From: Kitasatospora kifunensis
GTDB lineage: Bacteria; Actinomycetota; Actinomycetes; Streptomycetales; Streptomycetaceae
Length of the DNA stretch: 64,000 nt
Direction: 5' to 3'
Assembly (NCBI RefSeq): GCF_014203855.1
Contig: NZ_JACHJV010000001.1
Span: forward strand, 2,728,001-2,792,000
Shown in pieces: positions 36,735 to 45,410 of the stretch. The notes beneath the pieces were generated by a model. It made no database searches. It was not told where the DNA came from and saw nothing but the letters and a program-made list of their open reading frames with translations. The position numbers and the translations under genes were made by a program. How positions within the stretch are numbered: position 1 is the first letter of the stretch; every line of letters begins with the position of its first letter.

Positions 36735-38364
36735 CCGACCCAGGACCGACCGCCGGCCGCCCGGTGCCAGGCCCAGGCCCAAGGCCAAGCGCCGCTCCCC
36801 CCTACTGGTCGCCGGCCGCACGATGGCCTGTGTCACCTCGCTCGCGGTGCTCGGCACCTGCGGCTTCACCTGGTACGCGTACACCTCGCTGACCAACGGC
36901 CTGACCACCTCCAGCGCGCTGAGCGAGATCCAGAAGGGCGCCCCGCCGCACCTGGACAACTCGGTCAACCTGCTGCTGATCGGTCTGGACAGCCGCAAGG
37001 ACATGAACGGCAACGACCTGCCGGGCCAGTTCGTCCAGGACGAGCTGCACGCCGGCTCCAGCAGCGACGTCGGCGGCTACAACACCAACACCCTGATGGT
37101 GATGCACATCCCGGCCAACGGCGGCCAGGTCACCGCGCTCTCCATCCCGCGCGACGACTGGGTGCAGACGGTCAACGCCGACGGCAAGATGCACAAGATC
37201 AAGGAGGCCTACGGCATCGCCAAGGCCGCCTTCGAGGCCAAGAACGCGAGCAGGGGGCTCTCCAAGCCGGACATGGAGCGGCAGAGCCGGGACGCGGGGC
37301 GAAAGGCCACCCTGGCCACCGTGCAGTCCTTCCTCGGGATCCCGATCGACCACTTCGCCGAGGTCAACCTCAAGGGCTTCTACGACATCGCCCAGGCCGT
37401 CGGGCCGGTCCAGGTCTGCCTGAAGGCCGCCACCAAGGACCCGGCCATGGAGGGGCAGGGTTCAGGCGCCGACTTCACCAAGGGGCTCAACACCCTCAAC
37501 GCCTCCCAGGCCCTCTCCTTCGTCCGCCAGCGCCACAACCTGGCAGGCGGCGACTTCGACCGCACCCATCGCCAGCAGGCCTTCATCTCCTCGGTGATCG
37601 CCAAGCTGAAGGGCGACGGGGTCATCGGCGACCTGGGGAAGATGCAGAAGCTCTTCGACGTGGTCAAGCAGGACGTCGTGATAGACGACCAGTGGAACGT
37701 CCTCGACTTCGCCCAGCAGGCGCCCAACCTGTCGGGCGGCCACGTCGAGGCCAACACCCTGCCGGTCGCCCAGCTCTCGAAGATCAACGGCCAGGACGTC
37801 AACATCGTCGACCCGGTGCAGATCAAGCGGATCGTCCAGCAGCTGACCGGGCACGACCCGGCACCGGCCGACAACGCGGTGACCGGTGGCGGCGTCCCGA
37901 GTTCGGCCCCCGCCGCGCCCTCGACCGCGCCCAGCTCCGCCCCCGACCCGACGGCCAAGCTGAGCGGCACGGTGGACGTCACCAACACCTCCACCGTCGC
38001 GCACGCCGCCGACACCGAGGCCAAGGCGCTGGCCGCGCTGGGCCTCACCGAGGGCCGCACGGCGCAGGGTCCGCACCAGAGCAGGACCACGGTGACCTAC
38101 GGCCCGGGCGAGAAGGAGGCGGCCGACCAGGTCGCCGCCCGCTACGGCGTCACCGCCACGCCCGGCTCCACCGTCAAGGCCGGGCACATCCAGCTGACCC
38201 TGGGCGGCAACTTCACCCCGCCCGACGCGCCTGCCGCGCCGGCCCCCGCCGCTCCCCCGGCCGGTGCCTCCGCCGGTGCCTCGGCGCCCGCCGCCGACCC
38301 GGCGGCCGGTCTGCCGATGCAGGGCAACGCCGTGAAGATGGGCGGCATCCCCTGCGTCGACTGA
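36727..38364 (+). CDS. LCP family protein (LytR-CpsA-Psr) with LytR_C domain
   Basis: A 545-residue membrane-anchored LCP protein; the family transfers teichoic acids or other glycopolymers from lipid carriers to peptidoglycan. A basic cytoplasmic N terminus precedes one membrane helix (about 31-55). The LCP domain has NLLLIGLDSRKDMNG, NTNTLMVMHIPANGG, LSIPRDDWVQ and ALSFVRQRHNLAGGDFDR, including the Arg and Asp residues that bind pyrophosphate. A Pro/Ala/Ser linker leads to a C-terminal LytR_C domain (VDVTNTSTVAHAADTEAKAL). GTG 36727 is supported by AAGGAG seven bases upstream. The C terminus ends GGIPCVD. Confidence 0.9.
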   Translation: MADRPRTDRRPPGARPRPKAKRRSPLLVAGRTMACVTSLAVLGTCGFTWYAYTSLTNGLTTSSALSEIQKGAPPHLDNSVNLLLIGLDSRKDMNGNDLPGQFVQDELHAGSSSDVGGYNTNTLMVMHIPANGGQVTALSIPRDDWVQTVNADGKMHKIKEAYGIAKAAFEAKNASRGLSKPDMERQSRDAGRKATLATVQSFLGIPIDHFAEVNLKGFYDIAQAVGPVQVCLKAATKDPAMEGQGSGADFTKGLNTLNASQALSFVRQRHNLAGGDFDRTHRQQAFISSVIAKLKGDGVIGDLGKMQKLFDVVKQDVVIDDQWNVLDFAQQAPNLSGGHVEANTLPVAQLSKINGQDVNIVDPVQIKRIVQQLTGHDPAPADNAVTGGGVPSSAPAAPSTAPSSAPDPTAKLSGTVDVTNTSTVAHAADTEAKALAALGLTEGRTAQGPHQSRTTVTYGPGEKEAADQVAARYGVTATPGSTVKAGHIQLTLGGNFTPPDAPAAPAPAAPPAGASAGASAPAADPAAGLPMQGNAVKMGGIPCVD

Positions 38365-38410
38365 CCAGCGCCTCGGCTCCCTGGCACAACGGCTGACCAG
38401 CGAGCATGAC

Positions 38411-38440
38411 CGGGAGGGGGTTTCTCCAAGCCCCCTCCCG
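38411..38440 (+). terminator. hairpin after the LCP gene
   Basis: A perfect 10-bp stem (38411-38420 with 38431-38440, ten-base loop) lies 46 bases after the LCP stop and before the next plus-strand gene. Confidence 0.55.
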
Positions 38441-38498
38441 CAAGGCATAGTGGACCCATCCCGCCCCTCGCGCCCGCCGCTCCTCGATCGGAGTCCCT

Positions 38499-39410
38499 GT
38501 GATCATCGGCCTGGTGACCGCCGTCGCGGCCTCGACCTGCTACGGCCTCGGCTCGGTGCTGCAGGCAGTCGGCTCACGCCGCTCGGCCCGCGAGGAGCAG
38601 CAGTCCGAGCGGGCACAGGTCACCGAGCACGGCGGCCCGAGCCTGAGCTCCACCGCGAAGGCCGCGGTCACCTGGGAGTTCATCCTCGGCACGGTGCTCG
38701 ACTTCGTGGGCTTCCTGCTGGGCGCGCTCTCCGCCCGCCTGCTGCCGCTCTTCCTCTCCCAGACGGTGATCAGCGCCAACCTGGTGATCACCGCGCTGTG
38801 CAGCATCAAGCTGCTCGGCATCCGGCTCAAGCGCCCGGAGTGGACCGCGATCGGCGTGGTCTGCGGCGCGCTGGTGATGCTCGCCCTGGCCGCCGGCCAC
38901 GAGGGCACCGGCACCACGCCGATCGCCACCCACTGGTGGCTGCTGCTGGTCTCGGTGGTGGTGATCGCCGGCGGCGCGCTGGTGGTGCGCCGGATGGGCA
39001 CCAACGGCGCGATCGTGGCGGGCCTGCTCTCCGGCCTCGGCTTCGGCGCGCTCGGGATCGGGGTCCGGGTGCTGAACGGCGTGGACCCGCTCGACTTCGC
39101 CCAACTCCTCAGCGACCCGGCGCTCTACGCGATCCTGGTCGGCGGCCTGGGCGGGATGTACCTGCACACGGTGGCCCTGCAGATCGGCTCGGTGAACGGT
39201 GCCACCGCCGCCCTGGTGGTCGGCGAGACGGTGGTACCAGGTCTGGTCGGGGTGCTCTGGCTGGGCGACGCCACCCGGCACGGGCTGGCCTGGCTCGGCG
39301 TGCTCGGCTTCGTGCTCGCGGTGGCCGGCGCGATGGCGGTGGCGCACTACGGGGAGGGCGAGGGCGCGATCCAGCTGGAGACCAAGGAGCGCGAAGCGGC
39401 CCACCGCTAG
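38499..39410 (+). CDS. DMT-superfamily-like multi-span membrane protein
   Basis: A 303-residue protein with about nine membrane helices (for example IIGLVTAVAASTCYGLGSVL, FILGTVLDFVGFLLGAL, WLLLLVSVVVIAGGALVV-like, GVLGFVLAVAGAMAVA). The two-half repeat and helix pattern resemble drug/metabolite transporters or magnesium transporter NIPA-like proteins; the substrate is unknown. GTG 38499 has CGGAG at short spacing upstream. A charged C-terminal tail follows the last helix. It converges on mutM. Confidence 0.78.
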   Translation: MIIGLVTAVAASTCYGLGSVLQAVGSRRSAREEQQSERAQVTEHGGPSLSSTAKAAVTWEFILGTVLDFVGFLLGALSARLLPLFLSQTVISANLVITALCSIKLLGIRLKRPEWTAIGVVCGALVMLALAAGHEGTGTTPIATHWWLLLVSVVVIAGGALVVRRMGTNGAIVAGLLSGLGFGALGIGVRVLNGVDPLDFAQLLSDPALYAILVGGLGGMYLHTVALQIGSVNGATAALVVGETVVPGLVGVLWLGDATRHGLAWLGVLGFVLAVAGAMAVAHYGEGEGAIQLETKEREAAHR

Positions 39411-39445
39411 GCCCTGTCCGGGCTGGGCGCTCTCGGGGAAGGGCG

Positions 39446-40318
39446 TCAGTCGGTGGCGCGCGGGCGCGGTACGCGCTGGCAGCGCGGGCAGAAGTAGCTG
39501 GACCGATTCATCCAGGCCTCCCGCCGTATCAAGGTCGCGCAGCGGTAGCAGGGTTGGCCCTCGCGGCCGTAGGCGTCCAGCGAGCGGGAGAAGTAGCCGC
39601 TCTCGCCGTTCACATTGACGTAGAGGCTGTCGAAGCTGGTGCCGCCGACCTCGAGCGCCGCCGTCATCACCGCGCGGGCGTTGGCCAGCAAGGTGGCGGC
39701 CAGCGGGCGGGTGAGCGTGCTGGTGGGGCGGTCGTAGTGCAGCTTGGAGCGCCAGAGCGCCTCGTCCGCGTAGATGTTGCCGACGCCGCTGATCAGACTC
39801 TGGTCGAGCAGCGCGCGCTTGACGGTGGTCCGCTTGGCGCGCAGCGCGGCGAAGAACGCGGCGTCGTCGAAGCGCGGGTCGAGCGGGTCGCGGGCGATGT
39901 GGCCGAGCGAGGCGGGCAGTTCGTCCCCGTCCACCGTTTCGAGCGGCTCGACCGCGAGGTGGCCGAAGGTGCGCTGGTCGACGAAGCGCAGCTCGCGCCC
40001 GCCGTCGGTGAACCGCAGCCGCACCCGCAGGTGCGTCTCGTCCGGTGTGGCCGGGTCCTGGACCAGCAGCTGGCCGCTCATGCCCAGGTGCCCGAGCAGC
40101 GCGAACTCGCCATCGGCGAACGGCAGCCAGAGGTACTTGCCGCGCCGCTGCGCCGTCCCCAGGGTGACCCCGGTCAGGCGCGCGGCGAAGTCGGTGCCGC
40201 CGGCCAACTGCCGACGCACCGCGCGCGGGTGGAGCACCTGGGCCTCGGCGACGGTGCGCCCGCTCACCCAGCGGGCCAGGCCGCGCCGAACCACCTCGAC
40301 CTCGGGCAGCTCGGGCAC
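39446..40318 (-). CDS. mutM: formamidopyrimidine-DNA glycosylase
   Basis: A 290-residue Fpg enzyme that removes 8-oxoguanine and ring-opened purines. The N terminus [13 protein letters not shown] carries the catalytic Pro1 and Glu2 (after Met removal); the intercalation loop and H2TH motif are seen in [20 protein letters not shown]; the C-terminal zinc finger is [20 protein letters not shown] followed by CPRC. All catalytic residues are intact. It follows rnc on the same strand, as in many actinobacteria. Confidence 0.96.
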   Translation of the reverse strand: MPELPEVEVVRRGLARWVSGRTVAEAQVLHPRAVRRQLAGGTDFAARLTGVTLGTAQRRGKYLWLPFADGEFALLGHLGMSGQLLVQDPATPDETHLRVRLRFTDGGRELRFVDQRTFGHLAVEPLETVDGDELPASLGHIARDPLDPRFDDAAFFAALRAKRTTVKRALLDQSLISGVGNIYADEALWRSKLHYDRPTSTLTRPLAATLLANARAVMTAALEVGGTSFDSLYVNVNGESGYFSRSLDAYGREGQPCYRCATLIRREAWMNRSSYFCPRCQRVPRPRATD

Positions 40319-40377
40319 GGTCGGTCAGCTCCTTCGAGCGGCGCCGCTCACCGCGGCGCCGAGGACACGTGCGACGT

Positions 40378-41151
40378 TCAGGCCGCGGGCGCGGCCGGGT
40401 CGCTGTACTTGGCCTTGATCGCCCGCCAGGCGCTCTCGGCCGCCTTCTGCTCGGCCTCCTTCTTGGAGCGGCCGGTGCCGCTGCCGAAGGCCTCGCCGGC
40501 CACCCGGGCGGCCGCGTTGAAGGTCTTCTCGTGGTCGGGACCGGACTCCTCGACCACATACTCCGGCACGCCGATGCCCACCGAGGCGGTGAGCTCCTGC
40601 AGGCTGGTCTTCCAGTCCAGACCGGCGCCCAGCTGCGAGGACTCCGCGATCAGCGGGTCGAAGAGCCGGTGCACGAACTCGGTCGCCGACTCCAGGCCCT
40701 GGTCCAGGTAGATGGCGCCGATCACGGCCTCGACGGTGTCCGCGAGGATCGAGGACTTGTCGCGACCGCCGGTGCCCTCCTCGCCCTTGCCGAGCCGGAT
40801 GAAGGTGCCGAGCTCAAGACCGCGGCCGACCTCGGCGAGCGCACGCGAGTTGACCACCGCGGCACGCAGCTTGGCGAGCGTGCCCTCCGGTACATCCGGG
40901 TGGATGCGGTAGAGGGTGTCGGTCACCACCAGGCCCAGCACCGAGTCGCCGAGGAATTCCAGGCGCTCGTTGGTGGGCAGACCGCCGTTCTCGTAGGCGA
41001 ACGACCGGTGCGTCAGGGCACGCACCAGAAGGGCGCGCTCGAGTTGGTACCCGAGGCGCCCTTCCAGGACGTCGTATGCGGTCGAGGCCGGCCCGCCGCC
41101 CTTGAGCCCGTTGCCAGGCGAGGACTTACGGGATGAGTTACCGTCCGACAT
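40378..41151 (-). CDS. rnc: ribonuclease III
   Basis: A 257-residue RNase III that processes rRNA precursors and double-stranded regions of mRNA; in S. coelicolor its homologue is AbsB, a global regulator of antibiotic synthesis. The signature [16 protein letters not shown] and the second acidic cluster [16 protein letters not shown] provide the metal ligands; the C-terminal dsRBD runs from [14 protein letters not shown] to [16 protein letters not shown] 41151 ([15 protein letters not shown]) is the likely start. It follows rpmF by 20 bases and the DUF177 gene, a conserved set. Confidence 0.95.
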   Translation of the reverse strand: MSDGNSSRKSSPGNGLKGGGPASTAYDVLEGRLGYQLERALLVRALTHRSFAYENGGLPTNERLEFLGDSVLGLVVTDTLYRIHPDVPEGTLAKLRAAVVNSRALAEVGRGLELGTFIRLGKGEEGTGGRDKSSILADTVEAVIGAIYLDQGLESATEFVHRLFDPLIAESSQLGAGLDWKTSLQELTASVGIGVPEYVVEESGPDHEKTFNAAARVAGEAFGSGTGRSKKEAEQKAAESAWRAIKAKYSDPAAPAA

Positions 41152-41171
41152 CGATCGATGCACCCCGCCGA

Positions 41172-41345
41172 TCAGACCGAGAGGACCTGGCGACGGTTGT
41201 ACGTGCCGCAGCTCGGGCACGCGATGTGACCAAGCTTGGGCTCGTGGCAGCGGTCGCACGCCACGAGGGCCGGGACGACGGCCTTCCAGTTGCTACGGCG
41301 GTGGCGCGTGTTGCTGCGCGACATCTTCCGCTTCGGAACAGCCAC
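41172..41345 (-). CDS. rpmF: 50S ribosomal protein L32
   Basis: A 57-residue L32, too short to be obvious, read directly from the minus strand. It begins [20 protein letters not shown] (GTG 41345) and contains the zinc pair CDRC and CPSC before ending [13 protein letters not shown] lies eight bases upstream. It is the Cys-containing (zinc) form; it starts two bases after the DUF177 stop, matching the conserved DUF177-rpmF pair. Confidence 0.95.
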   Translation of the reverse strand: MAVPKRKMSRSNTRHRRSNWKAVVPALVACDRCHEPKLGHIACPSCGTYNRRQVLSV

Positions 41346-41347
41346 GG

Positions 41348-41989
41348 CTACTTCTCCTGGTTCTCGGCGAGACCCTCACGGGTGTCGCTGTCCTTGTTCT
41401 CGTCACCCTCGTCGCCGGGGGCGGCGGAGAGTCCCTGCAGTGCCGCCCACCGGGGGTCGACGGCGTCGTGGTGGTGGTCCGGGTCGTCGCTGAGTCGCGC
41501 TCCGCACTCGGAGCACAGGCCCAGGCAGTCTTCCTGGCACACCGGCTGCAGCGGCAGTGCGAGCACCACCGCATCACGCAGCACCGGTTGGAGGTCGAAG
41601 AAGTCGCCCTCCAACCGGTAAGTCTCTTCCTCGTCCTCCTCGGACAGTTCGTCCTGGGAGGAGGCCCGGCGGCCGCGCTCGTCGGTCTCGGGGTAGTAGT
41701 ACAGCTCCTGGAAGTCCACCTCGAGGTCGTCCTCGATGGGCTCCAGGCAGCGCACGCACTCACCGGTCACGTGGGCCTCGGTGGTGCCCGTGACGAGCAC
41801 TCCCTCGACCACCGACTCCAGGCGCAGCTTCAGGTCCATCTCGCTACCGACCGGGACGCCGATCACGTCGACGATGCCCAGACCCTCGGGTGCCGGGGAA
41901 GTCCGCTCAACCTTGCGCAGCGAACCGGGGCGACGGCCGAGCTCATGCGTGTCGAACACGAGCGGGTCGCGGTGGTCGAGGCGGTTCAC
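41348..41989 (-). CDS. DUF177 (YceD) family protein
   Basis: A 213-residue YceD-family protein, linked in other organisms to 23S rRNA accumulation and always encoded next to rpmF. The sequence starts [20 protein letters not shown]; it carries the motif [11 protein letters not shown] and a second Cys cluster [13 protein letters not shown] near the C terminus, with [10 protein letters not shown] at the end and a long acidic tail. GTG 41989 is chosen because the conserved region begins there; the frame runs to 42058. Confidence 0.88.
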   Translation of the reverse strand: MNRLDHRDPLVFDTHELGRRPGSLRKVERTSPAPEGLGIVDVIGVPVGSEMDLKLRLESVVEGVLVTGTTEAHVTGECVRCLEPIEDDLEVDFQELYYYPETDERGRRASSQDELSEEDEEETYRLEGDFFDLQPVLRDAVVLALPLQPVCQEDCLGLCSECGARLSDDPDHHHDAVDPRWAALQGLSAAPGDEGDENKDSDTREGLAENQEK

Positions 41990-42160
41990 GGTTCCTGACT
42001 TCCTGGCGGCGGGCGCATCACTGCGCGGCGCGAGTAGTGGCTTGGGGGTCCGGCCCACCGCGGTTACGCGGGCAGCCGAACAGTCCGGCAGCAGAGAGCC
42101 GGAGTGGTCAGCCTACCTGAGAGCGCGCCCAGGCCCAACTTCACTCCCCCGGCGGACGGC

Positions 42161-43384
42161 TCAGCGGCCGCCGAGCTCCCGCAGCTTGGTCATGTCGATC
42201 ATGCTGGTGTCGAAGAAGCTGGTCTCGTCCAGCGAGGCCGGCGTGACGGTCGGGACCGCTTGGGCGGGCTGCTGGTAGTAGCCCTGCTCGTAGCCGGGCT
42301 GGGGCTGAGCCTGGGGGTAACCGGGCTGCTGCTCCTGGTAGTAGCCGGCGGCGTACGGGTCGCCGCCCTGCTGCCCCTGGTAGTACTGCCCCGCGTACGG
42401 ATCGCCGTGGCCCGCCGCCGGGTCGTAGCCGCCGGAGTAGGCGTCCTGGTAGCCGCCCTGCTGCGGGGCGTACGGGGCGGCGGCCGGCTCCGCGTAGGCC
42501 TGGCCCGGGACGGCCACCTGCCCCTGGAAACCCTCCTGGCCCTGGAAGGCCGTGGCGCCCTGGTAGACGCTCTCGCTGGGCGCCCCCTGCCAAGCCGGCT
42601 CGGCCGCGGGCTCCTGCGGCCAGCTCTGCTGGGCGGGGACCTCCTCGCGGTACCAGGGCTGCTCCTCGTCCTCGCCCCTGAGACCGGCTTCGGCCAGGCC
42701 CGCCGCCACCGCCTCGGCACGGTCCTTCTGCTGCTGGGCCTGATCGGCGGCGGCCAGGTAGGCGCCCAACTCGTCGATCGGGGCCTTGCCGATCAGCTTG
42801 TCGCGACCGCGGCCGACCGCCTCCAGGGTGCCGCCGAGCACCGCCTGGAGGGTGGCGAGTTTGGCGTCGACGTACTCGTCGACCTCCGGACTGGGGCTGA
42901 CGGCCGGCTGGAACTCCTCGCCGTCCTCCGCCTCGTAGCCCGCCGCCCCGCGCAGCTTGTCGCGGCCGCGGCCGACCGCGCCCAGCGTCTTGGTCAGCAC
43001 CACCTCGAAGTTGGCCAGCTTGCTGTCGACGTAGTCGTCGGCCTCCTGGCGCTTGACGGTGACCTCCTCGCGGGCCTCGGCGAGGATCCGGTCCGCCTCG
43101 GCCTGCGCCCGGCGGACCACCTCGGTGTCCGAGATCAGCGAGCCGCGCTCGGCGTGCGCCCCCTGGATGATCCGGTCCGCCTCACCCCGCGCGTCGGCCA
43201 CCACCTGCTCGTGGTCGGCCATCACGGACTGGGCCTGGGCGAGCTCGGCGGGCAGCTCCTCGCGCAGCCCCTGCAGCAGGGCCACCAGCTCGGCCCGGTT
43301 CACCACACAGGAGGCCGACATCGGCATCGCACGGGCGCTCTCGACCACGGCGATGATGTCGTCGACTTTCTTCTGCACGTCCAC
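42161..43384 (-). CDS. DivIVA-like coiled-coil protein with Gln/Gly/Tyr-rich tail
   Basis: A 407-residue protein. The first 110 residues form a coiled coil of DivIVA or ATP-synthase-b type (QKKVDDIIAVVESARAMPMS, ADRIIQGAHAERGSL, AEADRILAEAREEVTVKRQE). A 29-residue unit occurs twice (118-146 and 171-199; YVDSKLANFEVVLTKTL and YVDAKLATLQAVLGGTL, each followed by GAVGRGRDKL-like sequence). A Gln/Gly/Tyr/Pro-rich low-complexity region (about 230-380) leads to a conserved C-terminal peptide, FFDTSMIDMTKLRELGGR. It lies between coaD and DUF177. Function is unknown; relatives are annotated as cell-division initiation proteins. Confidence 0.8.
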   Translation of the reverse strand: MDVQKKVDDIIAVVESARAMPMSASCVVNRAELVALLQGLREELPAELAQAQSVMADHEQVVADARGEADRIIQGAHAERGSLISDTEVVRRAQAEADRILAEAREEVTVKRQEADDYVDSKLANFEVVLTKTLGAVGRGRDKLRGAAGYEAEDGEEFQPAVSPSPEVDEYVDAKLATLQAVLGGTLEAVGRGRDKLIGKAPIDELGAYLAAADQAQQQKDRAEAVAAGLAEAGLRGEDEEQPWYREEVPAQQSWPQEPAAEPAWQGAPSESVYQGATAFQGQEGFQGQVAVPGQAYAEPAAAPYAPQQGGYQDAYSGGYDPAAGHGDPYAGQYYQGQQGGDPYAAGYYQEQQPGYPQAQPQPGYEQGYYQQPAQAVPTVTPASLDETSFFDTSMIDMTKLRELGGR

Positions 43385-43481
43385 GGGGCTTCTGTCTTTC
43401 CGTGAGTACCGCGGGGCGGGACTACAGACTGTACGTCAGAATTCCCTGCCCGCTTTGCCCGCCCGTGCGCCCCTCAGGAGG

Positions 43482-43970
43482 CTAGCGGGCGGCCCGTTCG
43501 GCGATCCGCTCCACCAGGCGGCGGTGGACCACCGCCGGGATCAGGTGCGAGACGTCACCGCCGTACGAGGCCACCTCCTTGACCAGCGTGGAGGAGAGGA
43601 AACTGTAGGTCGGCGAGGTCGGCACGAAGAGCGTCTCGACGCCGCTCAGGCCGCGGTTCATCTGGGCCATCTGCAGCTCGTAGTCGAAGTCGCTGACCGC
43701 GCGCAGGCCCTTGACGATGGCCGGGATGTTGCGCTCCCGGCAGAAGTCCACCAGCAGGCCCTGGTGCGACTCCACCACCACGTTGCCGTACGGCGCGCAG
43801 GTCTCCTCGATGAGCGCGATCCGCTCCTCGATGCTGAACAGGCCCTGCTTGTTCTTGTTTATCGCCACCGCGACGTGGACCACGTCGTAGAGCTTGGAGG
43901 CCCGCTCGATGATGTCGAGATGCCCGTTGGTGATCGGGTCGAAGGAACCCGGACAGACGGCGCGGCGCAT
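43482..43970 (-). CDS. coaD: phosphopantetheine adenylyltransferase
   Basis: A 162-residue enzyme of coenzyme A synthesis that joins 4'-phosphopantetheine and ATP. Motifs are CPGSFDPITNGHLDII (nucleotidyl-transfer HxGH-like), the substrate loop in VKGLRAVSDFDYELQMAQMN, and the C-terminal SSTLVKEVASYGGDVS. Complete and unremarkable. It follows rsmD in the usual rsmD-coaD order, 62 bases downstream. Confidence 0.96.
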   Translation of the reverse strand: MRRAVCPGSFDPITNGHLDIIERASKLYDVVHVAVAINKNKQGLFSIEERIALIEETCAPYGNVVVESHQGLLVDFCRERNIPAIVKGLRAVSDFDYELQMAQMNRGLSGVETLFVPTSPTYSFLSSTLVKEVASYGGDVSHLIPAVVHRRLVERIAERAAR

Positions 43971-44032
43971 TGCGGTGTGGCTCCCTTGTCGGCAGTGGTT
44001 TGGTGGCGGCCGGTGCGACCGGTGCGGCCTGG

Positions 44033-44596
44033 TCAGACAGCCTGTCCGTACCAGAGCGTGCCCTCGCCGTACCGGCGCGAGCGCAGCGCTTCGAAGCCCC
44101 CGGGCCAGGCGAACTCGCCGCCCCGGGTGCTGCGTTCCACGGTGACGAGTCCATCATCCGTGAGCCAGCCCTGGGCCCGGAGTGTGATCAGCATCTCGCG
44201 CAGCTCCTCGTCGGTGACCGCGTACGGCGGGTCCAGGAAGAGCAGGTCGTACGGCTGCGCCGGGGCCGGCCCGGCCAGCACCCGCTCGGCCCGCTCGCCG
44301 CGCACCTCGGCGCCGGGCAGGGCCACCGTCTTGACGTTCTCCCGGATCACCCGAGCCGCCGCGGCGTCCGCCTCCACCAGCAGCACGTGGGCGGCCCCGC
44401 GGGAGAGCGCCTCCAGGCCGACCGCGCCGGAGCCGGCGAACAGGTCGAGCATCCGGGCCCCGGCCAGGGTGCCGCGCAGCGACTCCAAGGTGGAGAACAT
44501 CGCCTCACGGGCCTTGTCGGAGGTGGGGCGGGTGCCCCGGCCTGGCGGTACGGCCAGTCGGCGGCCGCCGGCCGCTCCGGCGATGACGCGGGTCAT
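44033..44596 (-). CDS. rsmD: 16S rRNA (guanine966-N2)-methyltransferase RsmD
   Basis: A 187-residue SAM-dependent methyltransferase modifying G966 of 16S rRNA. It starts MTRVIAGAAGGRRLAVPPGR and shows the target motif RPTSDKAREAMFSTLES, the SAM motif MLDLFAGSGAVGLEALSRGA and the catalytic DPPY in YDLLFLDPPYAV. It lies upstream of coaD, the conserved arrangement. Confidence 0.94.
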   Translation of the reverse strand: MTRVIAGAAGGRRLAVPPGRGTRPTSDKAREAMFSTLESLRGTLAGARMLDLFAGSGAVGLEALSRGAAHVLLVEADAAAARVIRENVKTVALPGAEVRGERAERVLAGPAPAQPYDLLFLDPPYAVTDEELREMLITLRAQGWLTDDGLVTVERSTRGGEFAWPGGFEALRSRRYGEGTLWYGQAV

Positions 44597-44699
44597 GAGT
44601 CGTGGGTTCCCTCTCTAGCTGGCGGGTCCACGCTATACGGACCGGCCCGCCGCACGTCGGCGGGGCAGCACGACGCGCTGCCCCGCAGCCGTCCGGCAT

Positions 44700-44728
44700 G
44701 CCCCTCCCGCACGCGCTGCGGGAGGGGC
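44700..44728 (-). terminator. hairpin upstream of rsmD
   Basis: A perfect 12-bp stem (44700-44711 with 44717-44728, five-base loop) lies 31 bases after the stop of the 172-residue protein gene and before rsmD. No U-run. Confidence 0.55.
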
Positions 44729-44758
44729 ACGAGAAGGCCGGCGGGCGGGCGCCGGCGG

Positions 44759-45277
44759 CTACTCCGGCAACTCCGGTGCGACCGCGCCGAGCAGCGCCGG
44801 CGAGGCGTAGCGGGACCAGGAGAGGCAGCCGTCGGGCGGGCAGTACTCCGGGCGGCGCGGATCGTGGCCCAGCTCGCGCAGCTTGCTGCGCACGGAGTCG
44901 GGCGTGCGGCCGAACCGGGCGGCGATCCGGGCGATGGTCTCGCTCTCGTGGAAGCGCCGGACCAGCTCCTCCTCGTGCTGCGGCACCCAGGGGGCGCCGT
45001 GGCCGGGGTAGAGCTCACGCAGCACGTCGCGGTCGGGTATGGGCTCGGAGACGTCGGCGACAATCGCCAGTGCGCGCAGCGCGCGGTTGAGCGCGATCCG
45101 CAGGCTGGCGACGTCCTCCACCGGCAGGCGCAGCTTGCCGCTGGCCAGCGGGGCGGCGGCGGCCCCCTCGCGCCAGCCGGTCAGGGTGAGGGTGACCTCT
45201 CGGTCGTCGTCGCTGGCGAGTTCGATCCGGAAGACCTTGTCGCCCAGCGGGAGCTCGTTGAGATGACGGAATGCCAT
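44759..45277 (-). CDS. conserved protein with HTH-like region
   Basis: A 172-residue protein of unknown function conserved near recG in streptomycetes. The N-terminal half is beta-rich and acidic (FRIELASDDDREVTLTLTGW), while residues about 100-137 contain a helix-turn-helix-like segment, ETIARIAARFGRTPDSVRSK, followed by LRELGHDPRRPEYCPPDG. ATG 45277 is the start (GGGGGT six bases upstream); the longer frame to 45811 is inside recG and spurious. It may bind DNA or RNA. Confidence 0.75.
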   Translation of the reverse strand: MAFRHLNELPLGDKVFRIELASDDDREVTLTLTGWREGAAAAPLASGKLRLPVEDVASLRIALNRALRALAIVADVSEPIPDRDVLRELYPGHGAPWVPQHEEELVRRFHESETIARIAARFGRTPDSVRSKLRELGHDPRRPEYCPPDGCLSWSRYASPALLGAVAPELPE

Positions 45278-45377
45278 GGCAGGACCCCCAAGTGTCGTGC
45301 CAGGAACGAAGCTTGACGCTCCGCCCTGAACACCTCCATTGTCGCGCGGGGCACTGACAACGTGACCTGGGCAGCTA

Positions 45378-45410
45378 GAGGGTCCGCCGGCCCCCTGCCG
45401 GCGGACCCTC
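45378..45410 (-). terminator. hairpin abutting the recG stop codon
   Basis: A 13-bp perfect stem (45378-45390 with 45398-45410) ends at the base next to the recG stop codon (45411-45413); one further pair can close the loop. It has no U-run. Confidence 0.6.
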
